Shown here: one piece after another, positions 1 to 12,400 of the stretch
How the letters are laid out: each line of letters starts with the position of its first letter
Position numbering within the stretch: the first letter of the stretch is position 1
Assembly: GCA_037013685.1 (NCBI GenBank)
Contig: CM072886.1
Span: 5,518,001 to 5,582,000, forward strand
Direction of reading: 5' to 3'
Source of the DNA: Acridotheres tristis
Taxonomy: Eukaryota; Chordata; Aves; Passeriformes; Sturnidae
Length of the DNA: 64,000 nucleotides
The notes under the pieces: model-generated
The model's input: the letters and a program-made list of their open reading frames with translations, nothing else
Database searches by the model: none
What the model was told of the DNA's origin: nothing
Position numbers and translations under genes: made by a program

Positions 1-842
1 CTCACAGCAAATTTTATTTTCTTTGAACCTCCTGATTTAGGTTCGACTGTTGTGGTGGATGTTGAGTTATTTCATTGAAGTTGTCCCCATGCCTGCAGGG
101 CCCAGGTGAATTACCCATGTCCTCACATCTTTGTACAGCCTGGCTAGGGACAATATGTTCTTCAGGTCAGGGATTTTGGGCTTTCTAAGGCACACTCTGC
201 ACGTAGCAACTTTGCTCTATGTAGGTTTTACCTTTTGTGGGTGTGCAATAAATAGTAACCATTAACTTTGAATTGAAGCAACGACCCACCTAGAAAAGGA
301 TAAAGTGGCTGCCTACATACAGGAATGAACAGTTAAAATGTCATCAAAGGTTTAGAAGTTGAAGTACAAAGATCTCTGCTGGTATCAACTGGCTTTAGAA
401 AAGGAAAAAAAAAAAGAGGTAAGAGCACCTTGCAGCATTTAAAGTAGGTCAGCACTGCCAGAAAAGAAATACTTTTAAATACATCGTGATGCAGAAACCT
501 GACACGAAGTTACAAATTCACCAGAAAGAATTTGTCAGCTTAACCAAAAAAGAAGTAAATGAGTTTATCCACTCAATTTAATTTAGAGACATGCAGCAGT
601 TGGGGCTGAATGTAACGGGTATGAGCCACATCAACACTTGCAGACTGGCATGAACGCCCTAGGAATAGTAACATCCACAGTTTTATGCTGGCTCCTATTG
701 GAATGAGCAGCCAGACTTTCAGACTGTAACTAGAGATGATCACAGGGGTTTCTGGAATACAGATGGACCAGTTCCCTGAGAGCTGGTTCATCCACTCCCA
801 CAGCACCAGCGGCTGCCCAGCTCTCGGGGAAGATGCTCCACA
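1..842. other. Noncoding DNA, no gene seen
   Basis: AT-rich sequence without a convincing exon. It holds an A-rich run near 398-416 and nothing else I can name. If the gene starting at 46667 on the minus strand extends this far, this is intron. That is inference from the position of the first exon. Confidence 0.5.
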
Positions 843-1112
843 AGGCTGGTGTCAGAGCAGAGATGTCACACAGGGCTGGTGTCAGAGCAGAGATGTCACA
901 CAGGGCTGGTGTGTCACACAGGGCTGGTGTCAGAGCAGAGATGTCACACAGGGCTGGTGTGTCACACAGGGCTGGTGTCAGAGCAGAGATGTCACACAGG
1001 GCTGGTGTGTCACACAGGGCTGGTGTCAGAGCAGAGATGTCACACAGGGCTGGTGTCAGAGCAGAGATGTCACACAGGGCTGGTGTCAGAGCAGAGATGT
1101 CACACAGGGCTG
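843..1112. repeat. Compound minisatellite with 30-bp and 18-bp units
   Basis: Ten units can be read by eye. Seven are 30-bp units (A) starting GGGCTGGTGTCAGAGCAGAG, and three are 18-bp units (B) equal to A with an internal 12-bp loss. The order is A A B A B A B A A A, with unit starts at 843, 873, 903, 921, 951, 969, 999, 1017, 1047 and 1077, then a partial unit at 1107-1112. The first unit differs at its first base. All other copies look identical, which suggests recent expansion or homogenisation. Both unit lengths are divisible by three and contain no stop in several frames, so the array keeps three forward frames and one reverse frame open. The overlapping frames of 140-191 codons here are therefore repeat artefacts unless expression is shown. 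Confidence 0.95.
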
Positions 1113-1424
1113 CTGGCATCAGCTCCCCCCTGCTGCGGCTGCAGCTCAGGGACACTCCCAGCAGAGCCACATCCCTTCCCCAAAAGGATGCAAAACACTC
1201 AGAGGCAAAGCCCCACTGTTCCACTGTGGCACCCCCAAGCAGAGTGGAATCCCTGTGGTGATGAGCTCTGAAAGAGATGCCATCTATGGTAAAACTCCAG
1301 TGTTTATTTAGCTGCCAGAGGCAGTTCTGGATATAGGATGCACCCAGTGAGAGTGAGGTTATTTTAAGATCAAATACTTGATTACCACCACAGGGACTTA
1401 TTTACAAAAAAACCCTAATGAAAT

Positions 1425-1476
1425 ACCAACCAGCCAAACAAGCAAGCAAAAAAACCAAACCAAAACAAAAAAGCCC
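1425..1476. repeat. A-rich CAAA/CCAAA simple tract
   Basis: Degenerate repeats of the CAAA, CAAG and CCAAA type. Tracts of the same kind, read from the other strand, occur at 22395-22473 and 36568-36660. Confidence 0.7.
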
Positions 1477-2003
1477 CAAGTAAGAGCATATACAAGTTTA
1501 GGTTTTACTTCCTAATTTGGTCACCTAAATGATAATTTAAAATAATCTACCCACACCGGAAAGAGAAGTGTGCTCTCAAAGTCTCTCATCACAGACAGCA
1601 GCATTTTAAATATATCATGGACACAAAATTTGCCCAAAGAAAAGTGAATGCAATTTGATTTTAAAGAACCCAACTAATAAAGAACCAAAAAAATTTTTAA
1701 AAATCAAATAAAAGAAGAAGCATTTATATCAGTTTCTGCAGTATTCTGGTTTTAATTTGCTTTTTTGTTTTCTTGGGTTGAGTTTTTTAAAGGTAAGACA
1801 AGTTGCACATGAAACAATTACTAAGGCATATATATAAAACAGGCTTTTTTCACTTAAGAGATTCATGAAATAATTTAAAAAGGGAAGTCTTTTAAAAGCT
1901 GTAACCTTTACACCTTATCAAAAAAAGGGTGTAAACTATCACTCATACCGTGACCCTAGTTAATAAAAATGTGTGTGAATATATGTACATCTATCTGAAA
2001 AAA

Positions 2004-2042
2004 TACACACACACATACGTGTATATATAAATACACACACAT
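2004..2042. repeat. Interrupted CA/TA microsatellite
   Basis: Two short (CA)n blocks flank a GTGTATATATAAAT core. The central alternating purine-pyrimidine part is nearly self-complementary. Confidence 0.75.
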
Positions 2043-2582
2043 GCATAAAAAACTACTGTTGCAGGTGAATATTTTTAGTCCTTCCTACCTTCCATGGCCT
2101 CCCTGTTACACCTACATTTTAAAAGATGAAGGATGACTTTGTGGTTGAGGTTGGCAGGGTACCCATATTCCATTTCCAGGAGATAAATTCCAGCAAGCCC
2201 TGAAGGCTGATGAGTCTTTTCTCTCAATCATACCTTGACTAAGCTTGTTTAGGAAGAGTTAAATTTTATTTTTAAAAAAAACTTCCAGCATTTTGTAGAA
2301 CTGGAAGAAATACACAAATAAAATAGCAGCAGCAACTACAACCTACACTTGTAGCATCACTTGTTTGATTCCTCTCACTGAAGTTGTCCTCCACAGATAT
2401 CAGGGCTTCCAAACCTTCCCCAAACACCCCAGATTCCACTGTGAGCAGCATCACAAGCCCCAAACCTGTTTTGGGGAGATTCTAAGAATTATGCTGAAAA
2501 AATACTGAAGATTGCAATCTAAATATTAATTCTGTCATATCAATTTAAAAGATCAGCCAATTTAATCCAATTTTCCTCAAGG

Positions 2583-2738
2583 CATAGAATAGCCCAAGTT
2601 GGAAAAGGCCTCAAAAGATCATAAGATCATTCAGACCAACCTTTGATGGAAAGGGAGCCTGGATGAGATTATCCAGGACTCTGCCCAGTCACATCTTGAA
2701 AACTCCTGGAAAGACCAATCCCATATCTCCAATACCAC
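2583..2738 (-). mobile_element. CR1 LINE 3' fragment, old
   Basis: The plus strand reads ATAGAATAGCCCAAGTTGGA, then a degenerate 'GGCCTCAAAAGATCAT', an ACCAACCTT block and later a CATCTTGAAAACTCCTGGAA block. This order matches the reverse complement of the avian CR1 3' end, so the element lies on the minus strand with its 3' tail at the left. Divergence is high. The right edge is approximate. Confidence 0.75.
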
Positions 2739-5700
2739 ATTTATATAGTGTTTGTTTGTTTTAATCACTAAGTTCTAGTGCTGCATTGGGTAACAAAAGT
2801 CCAAAGGCTTTTGGGCTGGCAGAAATCCCCCTGTGAGTGCCCAACCACCTCCCTCCAGCTGTCAGCACCAGAGCAGCTTCTGACGGGAGCACATCCCATA
2901 AACAGCAGGATCATCTGTTTTGAAGGTTGGAGACTGAAATCTTGTTTCTTGGCAACATTCAGTAATTCAAAGCACATTCTTATGTGTTCCATAAAATGTC
3001 TTTTTCTTCCTTTTCTAGTACTTTGAGCCTATACACACTTTCCAGTGAGAGCAGGGGTGGTGGACATGGGTCCGAGTCCCAATCTCTGAGTTGATTCCCT
3101 ACATGGACCTGGGCAAAATTGTGCTTTGCTGTGGCAGGTCTAACGAGACCTGATATATCTAATATAAGTTCTGATAATACTTCCACTGATTTATCAGCAA
3201 GAATCTCTCTTCCACACCAGGCTGGGCTTCCACATTTGCAAAAAGCAGGAGTATCAGCTTAGAACAAGCAGGTACAACCACAAGTCTTCTTTATTTATCA
3301 TGAAAAGGAAAAATCATTTAATCGCTGTTCCAAAAACTTAGCTATTTTCATTTCTCCCCTCCTGGCTGTTCTCTGTTGTTTTTCAGACTGCACTCTATTC
3401 AGAGGTACCACCTTTTAACAGAACATACAGTAACAAGTATTGTTTAGGGAAATTCTGATATAAAGATAATAATATGGCATTAAACAAGGAAGCACCAAGA
3501 AACTTGAGAAGTCATTTGGCCACAATACCAGCATTAAGTATGACAAACAGCAGCTTTGGATCTTGATCAACAAACAGCCAGTGTTTGAGGGCTTTGCAAA
3601 CAACTCCAGAAAGGCTTTCAACCTTGCCCTTGTTGATAGATATCTCTATAGAGCTCCTGCCAAAGATAATTCTCCCCTACAGCCCAATGATATATTCAGA
3701 AAAGAGAATTTTATTTACTTTAGGATATGTTAATTACTATTTGTGTGTGCAGCAATTGCAGCAGCAGTTTCTTAAGAATGCACAAGTTGTCAGCTATTTT
3801 GGAAGAAAAAAAGGAGGAATTGCAGCTACAAAATACCCCTGGGTTTACCTTCTCCTAGTACTTGAATTAAAACATTATGAGCGTGGCATAATATACCAGC
3901 TACAATGTCCTAAAATAGAATAAACATTTCTATCCACGTATAGCTCAAGATATTTGTTTCTGCAGGACCACTGCCTCTCTTGATTGCAAAGCAGCTTTTG
4001 AAAACAGATTTCTCAGTCCCTCAGCTTTCCACTCTAATGCTTCTGAAATATGCTCATTTAACAAGTCACAGGAGGACCTCGGGAACCTCCTGCTGAAACT
4101 CTGACAACACAGAGACGTTATAATAAACTGGCTTCCACCTCAGCTAAAGCTTTTTTATGAGAGGTTTTTCCATACAGAATTCATCCCTTGGTGTTAAGAG
4201 TCTGATTATCTCTCTTCAGAGAATCAGCACAGATTTCCACTGAAAGCTTATCAGCAGAGACTGTTTCTGGGAAAGGAGTAAGAGAAATATATCTAACTTG
4301 AACTTTGCAGTGCAGCCTTTCACTGCCTTTGGAAGCTATTCTGTGAAGTCAGGTTTTTGTATAATACACGGACATCTCTAGCATCAGTAGAAAAGGAGCT
4401 AATTTGGTTTATTTGCTCTAAGGCAGGAAGAAGGGAAGCAGAAAGCATCTGGAAGAAGAAAATAAAACCCTTTCAACTGCCTGGAAAACACCATTTCAAA
4501 TGCTAGATTTCAAGGTCACGGAAGGAAGTGACCACTGACTGGACTATATTTAAATGCATTATGAAGCTCAATACTGTGCTTATTTTTAGGCAAGAATAAT
4601 AACTATTCCCCTTTCTTCTGTACAAACTTATTCCTAACAGGCGTCCTGTCCAAAGAGTTATCCAGGGCAACTCCTAACATTGACAGGAGTACAGTACAGG
4701 GCTATACCTGCCTACAGGAACACTTATTTTTTCCTACCACCAAAGAGGTATTAGCAGTGCATTTCCAGGATGGAGTTTCCTTCCCTAGGTTCAGATCCAA
4801 CATCTTCTCCAGTCAATGATGATCCAGATGTCATGTCAGACCCTTGATTACATCCCAGCTGAAAGTATCCCTCAAAATGTCTTAGCCTTAACCTGTCTGT
4901 GATAATTTTAGCTGTGGTCTTCCAAGCCAGAGCTTGCCCAGACAAGTGCTTCAGAACCCTCCAGAGAAAAGTGAGTATACCAGCAACATCCACTAGCTTA
5001 TGACATGGTTAACCTTTCTGAATCCATTCCTCACTTCAGTTTTACAAAAATTAAGATGTCTGTCTGACTTAGTGCTAGAGTTTGAGCTTCATATACTGAA
5101 AGGCCAAGCATAATTTTATTGCATGAACTGATTATTGGATCACTGGAAGAAGAAAAGATGATTCACATGCTCGAGGTTAAAACAAATGGAGGTGCTTTGG
5201 ACAGAAAGGAGTTCCCTTCTTCCTTCCTTCCTGCCCCAATATGAAAGTGTTTTGTGTGGTTGATTTTCATCTTTTTATGTGTGGTTCCATTTCCAGGGTC
5301 ACCTCAGAAAATTATCTAACAAATTGCTCCTGCTTAAAAAAGAAAATTTCAGAATAAAAAGCTGGCAGCAGTCTTGATTACTCCATCCCCTTTTCTGCAG
5401 CACATCATGGTGGTGGATTTTGGTTTCAGTGATTTTATTGAAGCTGTTACATGCTCTGGACTGCAGTGGGTTCCTGCATATAATAAAAAATGCTCTGTAG
5501 ATTCTTGTAGCATGAAACCTTTGGAGATGGCAACTACCAACGCTGACAGAGGAGCACCAACTGGAAAGAACTGGCATCAGTCATGGAATAAAAAGCAAAC
5601 ACAGCACTTCAAGAATGTATCTCCAAGTTTCTGTCTCTCACAAACATCCCTGCACACACTCCACCAACACACTCATGGCAACCAGTGCCACTGCACACAG

Positions 5701-6820
5701 ATTTTTGAGACATTCATTTTGTTGTCCTAAGCAACCACCAGATCAGCTTGTTCCTCCAGATGTAACCACAAACATGCAGCAGCTTAAGCTAAGCTCGCTG
5801 GCCAATTTCATGTCTTTTTTTTTTTCATTGAGGAAATGAGGTAACAGGACAATGCAGAAGAGTCCATATTGATCTTACCCTACAATTAAATTTCTCCAGT
5901 TTATGAAAATCAGTAAGAGGTAGTTTCTGTGTCAGCTACTCAGAAAGCTGTAGAGCAAGTCAGTGCCTCTAACACATTACAAAACTAGTTGTAAAGTCAT
6001 AAGCTTGATGTATGGCTTCAGTTACAGCCACATGCTCAAAACAAGGATTGCATCTGAATGTAGTATTTTGCAATTGCTATTTTAACAACCTGTTTTAAGT
6101 TGCCTTCAAGCCTTGCCAAACTGTAATGAAAAAGAGCAGAAATTTTCCAAAGCTGTGTCTGCCCAAAGAGGAACTATCTGAGAAAACTTCAGCCAAAATA
6201 TTTAAGCCATTCCTAAAAAATGTTGCAGAGAATATTTCTATATAAGAAACAATTTTCTGGTGAATTTCAGAGGGAGATTTCTAGCTCCTCCTTGTTTTGG
6301 GTCTAAGAGTTATGACTTGGCAGGACAGACTGCATAAGGCAAATGTTTCTGTTCTCTATACAAAAAAATGAACCTAAATTAAACTACTTTATACAGGGAC
6401 TTTCACACTTGCATTGGGCAAGCAATGGGACAGAAAACTGAGCTTCTTCAAATAAGGGGAGCGGAAATGTGGGAGATAACGTGGCCAGACTAACAAGTAA
6501 GCAGCTGTGGTATCTGAGAATATCTCAAAAGGAGCAAGGGATTGGGAGGTAGAGGACAGAATCCAATACTTGCTGGACAAGGAGGCTGAAATGGGGTTCA
6601 GACATCCACAGAGTGGAAGTTGGGATTAAGAAGCAGGCAGGAGGCAGGGACAGTGCAAAGTGGCTGAAGGCACAAGATGTGAGTGAGAGAGCTTTACTGG
6701 GAATGGGCAAAAGAGACTTCACTTCCTGTCCACCTCCAAAAGATTAAAGAGAATCAATTCCTCCTGATGAAGGCAACAGGACTGGGTAAATTGACATTAT
6801 GAGCAGGAGTCAGCTAAGAC

Positions 6821-6846
6821 TGAGACACCTAAGTTCAGGTGTCTCA
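6821..6846. repeat. Perfect 10-bp inverted repeat, 6-base loop
   Basis: TGAGACACCT at 6821-6830 is followed by AAGTTC and then the exact reverse complement AGGTGTCTCA at 6837-6846. No known role. A chance palindrome or a remnant of a small nonautonomous element are both possible. Confidence 0.85.
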
Positions 6847-8877
6847 CCACAAATGCCTACATATGACCCAGTGTTTGAATTCCCAGGATAGAAAAGAGAT
6901 GTGAAGGGTGGCATTCAGTGGCTGAAATGGAGGTCCTTATTGCCATCTGAGACAACACAGGTGAGGGCACAAGGCTGACATCTGCCACAGCATCTACATG
7001 GGGCCTGCAGTCCATGGGAGAACATGGCACCAATCTGCCTGGAGTCCTTTGGCAGAAAATATGTTACTGTTTGTGACTGACATATCCCCTCCAGAGAGGG
7101 GACAGCAGCAGTATCCCAGTGTCCATGAGGAAAGCTGAAGGCCTGGCAGGGCACCTTAGCACAGCTCCAGTGGCAGCTTACAGGCTTATAAATGGGCATC
7201 CTAATGGATCTGCAGAAAAGAAAGGAATTGAGACTGGACAAGCTACTTGTGTCCAAATGTTTCTCAGCTTTTGAGGCACTGACTTTGTAACCTTACCGAT
7301 ATTCTTTCAAAATTTCTTGCATATTCTTATATAAAGGCCTTATATATGAATTTGGACTGGGGTAGCCAGAAGCATCTGATGAAATTCAAACAAGTCTTCT
7401 TTGATTTGTGATAGCCCATAAAACAGCACTAGGCATACATAATGCACAGTATGTTCTCTACAGATAGGTACCTTTGCCAACTAAAGCAACCCCAGAGATG
7501 GTTTTCCTAACCACTAAAGACAAATATGTTTAAACAAATGGTTTATGAAATCCAATAGCACAGAGAGCAAGGCCAGCCCAGTTTGATTTCTCTGCCTCCT
7601 GTTTATCTCTCCTTGAGGAATTCAAACTGAGAAGTCCTTGTGTAACTTGTGAAGACCAAAGAGGAAGCTCAAAGCACTGTAAAAAGGTTAGTGAAGACAA
7701 CAACTGGAAACAAATACATGCTTTGCACTATGTTAATCATGAACAGTTTTTGTTTGAAATCTCAAACACAAGCTCAAGCAATTCAAGCCCCAAACCTGAT
7801 GCAGATATTTGGCAATCACCAATCTGTGTGCAAAAGAATAAAGAAAACCCTGCTCTTTGTACTGCTGTAAAAGCTGTTTACTTTCTGGCGTGAGTTCGCA
7901 GTTCCTGAGATCTTAGAATAAGTTCTGTAACCACAGAGCTGCAAAAGTTTGAGAACTGTACCAGACCTTGGGCCAGCAGTTCAACAAACAACTACAAAAG
8001 AAGAGTTCAGATCTTCAAAGAGAAAGAGGAAGGAAATCAGCTGTCAGCTAGCTTAAAAAAAAAAATTAAAAAAGAAAAAAGATGCAGATGATTTACTGCT
8101 TATCAGTTTACCTAAGAAAAAAAAATCCCAACCACGAGCCTGTGAGAGTTAACTGTAAAAGGGAATGGAAACTGAAATTTTCCCCTTCAAGGGGACACAG
8201 TATTTTTTTCAGCACGGATGGGATGTGTGGACCTTCACAGAGGCACTAAAGGGCAGCCAGTCCCAATCTCTGCCCTTCAGCCCATCACACTGAGCAGCAC
8301 TAGGGGCTTCTTCAGGAGTCAGACACACCCCAAGCTCTCACAGTGAACACTGAAATTACCTGCCCCACACTCAGGGGACTGTGATTTCTGTCACACACAC
8401 AGAAAGGTTAAATCAAAGCCATTTCAGCAACCTCATCTCTTTAGGCCCAGCCTTGTAGCTATAAAATATTTCTATAAGAGTTTCACAGCTCCACACCAGA
8501 TCCCCTAAGTGGGAATGCATAGATGCCCTTGGGGAAAAAAATCCACAATATCCCTAGGATAATGCCACCATGTCATCTCAAAATTACTAACATCTAATAT
8601 ATTTCGACTTACTTTGATATTCTGTTGCTATTCTTCCAACCAGAACTTTTTGATTTGTTGCTTTCACTGAAGGAACAAGATGATATAAAAAAACCAGGCA
8701 ACAGAAGAGAGAAGTATGGGATTCCAAGATAAAACAGGAAGAAATTTGCTTTGATTTTCTTCTCTTCTCTCCTTTTCTTTCCCTCTCCCATATTTCAATT
8801 GTCTTATAACTCTATCACGGTTATTACAAACTCATAAAAGGAATAGTATAGAATATTTTTTTAATTCTTCAAATTAA

Positions 8878-8937
8878 TTTGTAAAATATTATTTCCCAAA
8901 CCAAAATTTTGTATGAAATATTTGTAAAATATTATTT
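8878..8937. repeat. 17-bp direct duplication in AT-rich DNA
   Basis: The 17 bases at 8878-8894 (TTTGTAAAATATTATTT) recur exactly at 8921-8937, 43 bp apart by start position. A local duplication is the simplest reading. Confidence 0.8.
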
Positions 8938-9338
8938 ACTTTGGGAACACCTCTTCTAGGTTACTCCATTTGCAAGCACATAATTTTTCCCCCATGTAAA
9001 AGTAGATGCCTCCAAGCAGCATCTTACAGGAATTTTTTCACATATGAAACAGTTTTCTCAGCAATGCCATTTTTGCCTTAACCAGCAGTGAGTATGTAAA
9101 AAATGGCTTCATCTGGTTATGATGCACTGCAGTTTACTAAATTATGTAACTTTAGGGAGTACTTCATTTTATCTAGCTAAACTATTGATACACTGCAGTC
9201 AATTCAGCTGGCTGATTTTTGGTAATAAAACATTTACCTGCATTTCTAATTGCTGCTTCTTTTGCTTCCTCTTATTTCTGCCTTTTCACAATTTTGCCTG
9301 GCCAACTAACACACCTATAAAGAAAAATCTTTAACCTT

Positions 9339-9402
9339 CATCCTCATCAGAAATCTGCTCCCCACTGGCCATCATCCTCATTACATATCTGTTCCCCATC
9401 TC
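9339..9402. repeat. Imperfect tandem duplication, two copies of about 32 bp
   Basis: Both halves share CATCCTCAT, then a stretch ending in ATCTGYTCCCCA. The two copies are adjacent and differ at several bases. Confidence 0.65.
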
Positions 9403-12400
9403 TTAGGCTCACACTCTAGTTTCACATATAGGATACAATTTTCCCCCAAAGACATCCTAAAATGCACATATTCCAGGATGATTACATCTCTTCTCAGTGT
9501 GAGTGTTGTTGCCATGATCAAGCCTATGAGATAAATTTTGTTCTTCAAGGTCTGAAGTGAGTCAAACACCACAGTAAAGCTGTATATGGGGAAAACAAGG
9601 CAAAATCTCAACGTTACCATCCATATCCACCAAAACAAGCTGAGAAAAACACGTCAGACATGCATGTAAAGCTTTATAGGCATCATTACTGGCCAGAGGT
9701 TGAGCAACTGAGATGTGCACATTTCTTGTAAGAGCTACTAAAGGAAGTGACAATCTATAATTTAGCTTATTGTTCCATGTAGGAAGGCAGCATGAGCAAA
9801 GGAAAATATGATTGACAGCACACATATAACTCAATATGTTTCACTTAGGAGATCTTAGAGCATTGTAATTAGTGAAAAACAAAATAGATGTTTTTGCTGA
9901 AGAGCTGTCACCAGCTCAACTCACAGGAATTGCATTTTCATTTTGAAAGAGTGCAGGGTTAGTTTAGAGAATTCTGTTTAATGTTATCCCAAATGACGTT
10001 GAGCTTTTCTAGTGAAGAAGCCAAGAAAGCCCAAAATGACCCACAGCAGACCTCCCAATGACTGACAACCCTCAAATACTGTTTGATAACAAATATCATA
10101 TATTAATATCAATAGCAACCCAGAGCCTGTATTACATTGCCAACAACAGCAAGCTCTACAGGTCGTGTTTTCCTACTGATATCCATGAATATTTTTGACA
10201 ACAAATAGTATTACATAACTAAAGGAATATTTGTATCAACTATAGCAACTAAGAACAACTCCAGGGAAAACATCCTACCTTCCTGTCACACCTCAACTCT
10301 TTAAAATGGTAATTTGGTTCTCTTTGTTTATCCTACATGGTTGAAAGGTTTTTGAGTAATTCCTAAATAATGCCACCTTCAAGCCAAAAAGATCTGAATT
10401 CCGGAGCCAAGGTAACCCAGCAGACAAACTCTCAGGGTGCTGGGAGTAGAAGGAAATTCTGAAGCCAAAATGCTATTCAGAAGTTTGAAAATAAGAAGTT
10501 AGGAATTTCCCCCAGAAAAGCTCTGCAGCAGAGGCCTGGCTGAACTGCTGGCTGCCAGGGAAATGTGAATCTGGATGGCTCTTCAAGGGCCAGGACATTC
10601 ACCTGCTGCCAAGGAGCAGCAGGTCTGCTCCCATTTCTGAGCTGCCAAAGGCTGAAGTAGTCTTTGAAACACACAGCATAAATTAGCATGAAAATGAAAA
10701 GCAACAAATTTCAAATGTCATGCAGATGGAGGCAAAAGTGGCCCCAAATTAGGATTTTCCAGGCTGTGACTGGTTTGTGGCTTGTTGTTCAATTACTCTG
10801 TGTTTATAAGATCATTACTATAAACATACGTACTAAGCCACTGCAAAATGTGGTGAAGCTGCTCACCTGGTATTCATTTCTATGGAATCACATACAGTAT
10901 TTGTAGGCCAGAGATTACCACCAAAGTTCAGAGAAATGCTGGTGGGGTTAACAAGGAGTAACATTCCAATAAAACTTCTCACACCCAGAATTCTACAAAC
11001 ATATCCTAATTCATCCTCCCAGTAGCTCCATCAAGGAGATAGGGACAAATGCTTCTCCTTCTTAGAAACTGAGGAAAGGAAAGCAGAGAAAGTCATTCCT
11101 CCAGAGTCACTGCAGGAGCAAGCAGGAGGTAACAAGCTTTAGATCTTTAGTCACACACTCGTTGGCACAAGTGCTGGATCTGCCCCAGCCCTTGTCTCAC
11201 CACAGCTCCCAGCTCTGAGCAGAATTCCTCACGGCCAGCACTGCGTCTGTGTCAGCACTGCCGGCTGAAACTTCAACAGGAAGACATGGAAATACTTCCT
11301 AATGAAACAGTTTGGCAGCTAGGAGAATTAAGGACCAATTCTCCTTGCAGGCTTGGCACATAAGTCTCATTAAAGTTAACAACAGATATGAGACTCGTGC
11401 AAAGAAAAGTGATTAGAGCCTTAGATCCAATCAACGACAGGTTTGCCACATTGTTCCACTTCAAGAACCTCTTTACTGCCACGCTGATGCTGTTTTCGCA
11501 AGGAAGTTTATTTGTACTTATATTTTTCTCTCTGTGGCCTTTTTTTGGAGAAATTTAAACATTGTATGTTCGTTGTTGCTGCTAACAAGGCTGCCTCTAA
11601 AACTGAAAATAGTCACACCTGGATAATTGGGAAGGTGAAATTAGGGACTGTTACAGAATTATAGACTTCAGAAAAAAGCTAAAATAAAAGCTCATAATTC
11701 AGTGAAGAAATTGCCCAGAGGGATGAATATGTACATATGCTCCTTACTTCTTTGTCAAGACAGAAAAAATGCACCAGCAGATTTTGGAAAATGGCATTTT
11801 TTGGGAATCTTCTTGATTAGCAAGATGCTGCTTTCAGAACCAGGATAGCTCTGCAGTTCATATCTCACACACACAAGCAGTGTTTAGACTAATAGCCAAG
11901 CACTGTGCTTGTTTTGTTTTTTTTTTTTAAACCTGTCCAAAAAGAGCTCAAATCAACCCAGGGAATGACTCCACAGTGACCTTTGGGCTCCACAAACCCC
12001 ACCTTTCCCACCTGCTTAGCACAGGACTGCTCTCCTCTCCTTTGCTCACCACAGCCCCTTCCTAGGTTTGTTTCCATCCCAGATTCTCCAGGTCACAAAT
12101 CAGCAGAACCCTCACAAGACCCTCATTGTGTTTACCTGGACCCAGTGAAAACTTAAAAATGGCACATTTGTATTACTCAAACCTTAAAAAATAAAGCTAC
12201 TCAAGAAAATATTGTCTACACACAAATGCTGTAAGATGTCAGAGCAGAGAATATTTCTAGAGATGCACATGATGTGTTACACAACAGTCTTAGATTGGCA
12301 ACAATAATATAAAATAATAATAAATAATACAAAGTTTGGTCATTTTCAAGCACAGAAAGAGGGGAAAAAAAAAGGTGTGTAGAAGCTTCTCAAACATTCC

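Larger units (their letters stand above)
1113..2582. other. Noncoding DNA, no gene seen
   Basis: AT-rich DNA with no supported exon. It contains an A/C-rich simple tract (1425-1476) and a CA/TA tract (2004-2042), both listed separately. The open frame crossing out of the minisatellite to about 1311 has no feature of its own. Confidence 0.5.

Noticed and set aside
36..52. GGTTCGACTGT resembling a tRNA internal promoter box.
   Set aside because: The downstream CC of the B box is missing and no cloverleaf can be drawn around it.
736..1311. Overlapping forward frames of 140-191 codons and a reverse frame of 164 codons over the minisatellite, encoding peptide repeats.
   Set aside because: They are open in four registers because both repeat units are multiples of three and lack stops. 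No frame has a start or flanking sequence that sets it apart.
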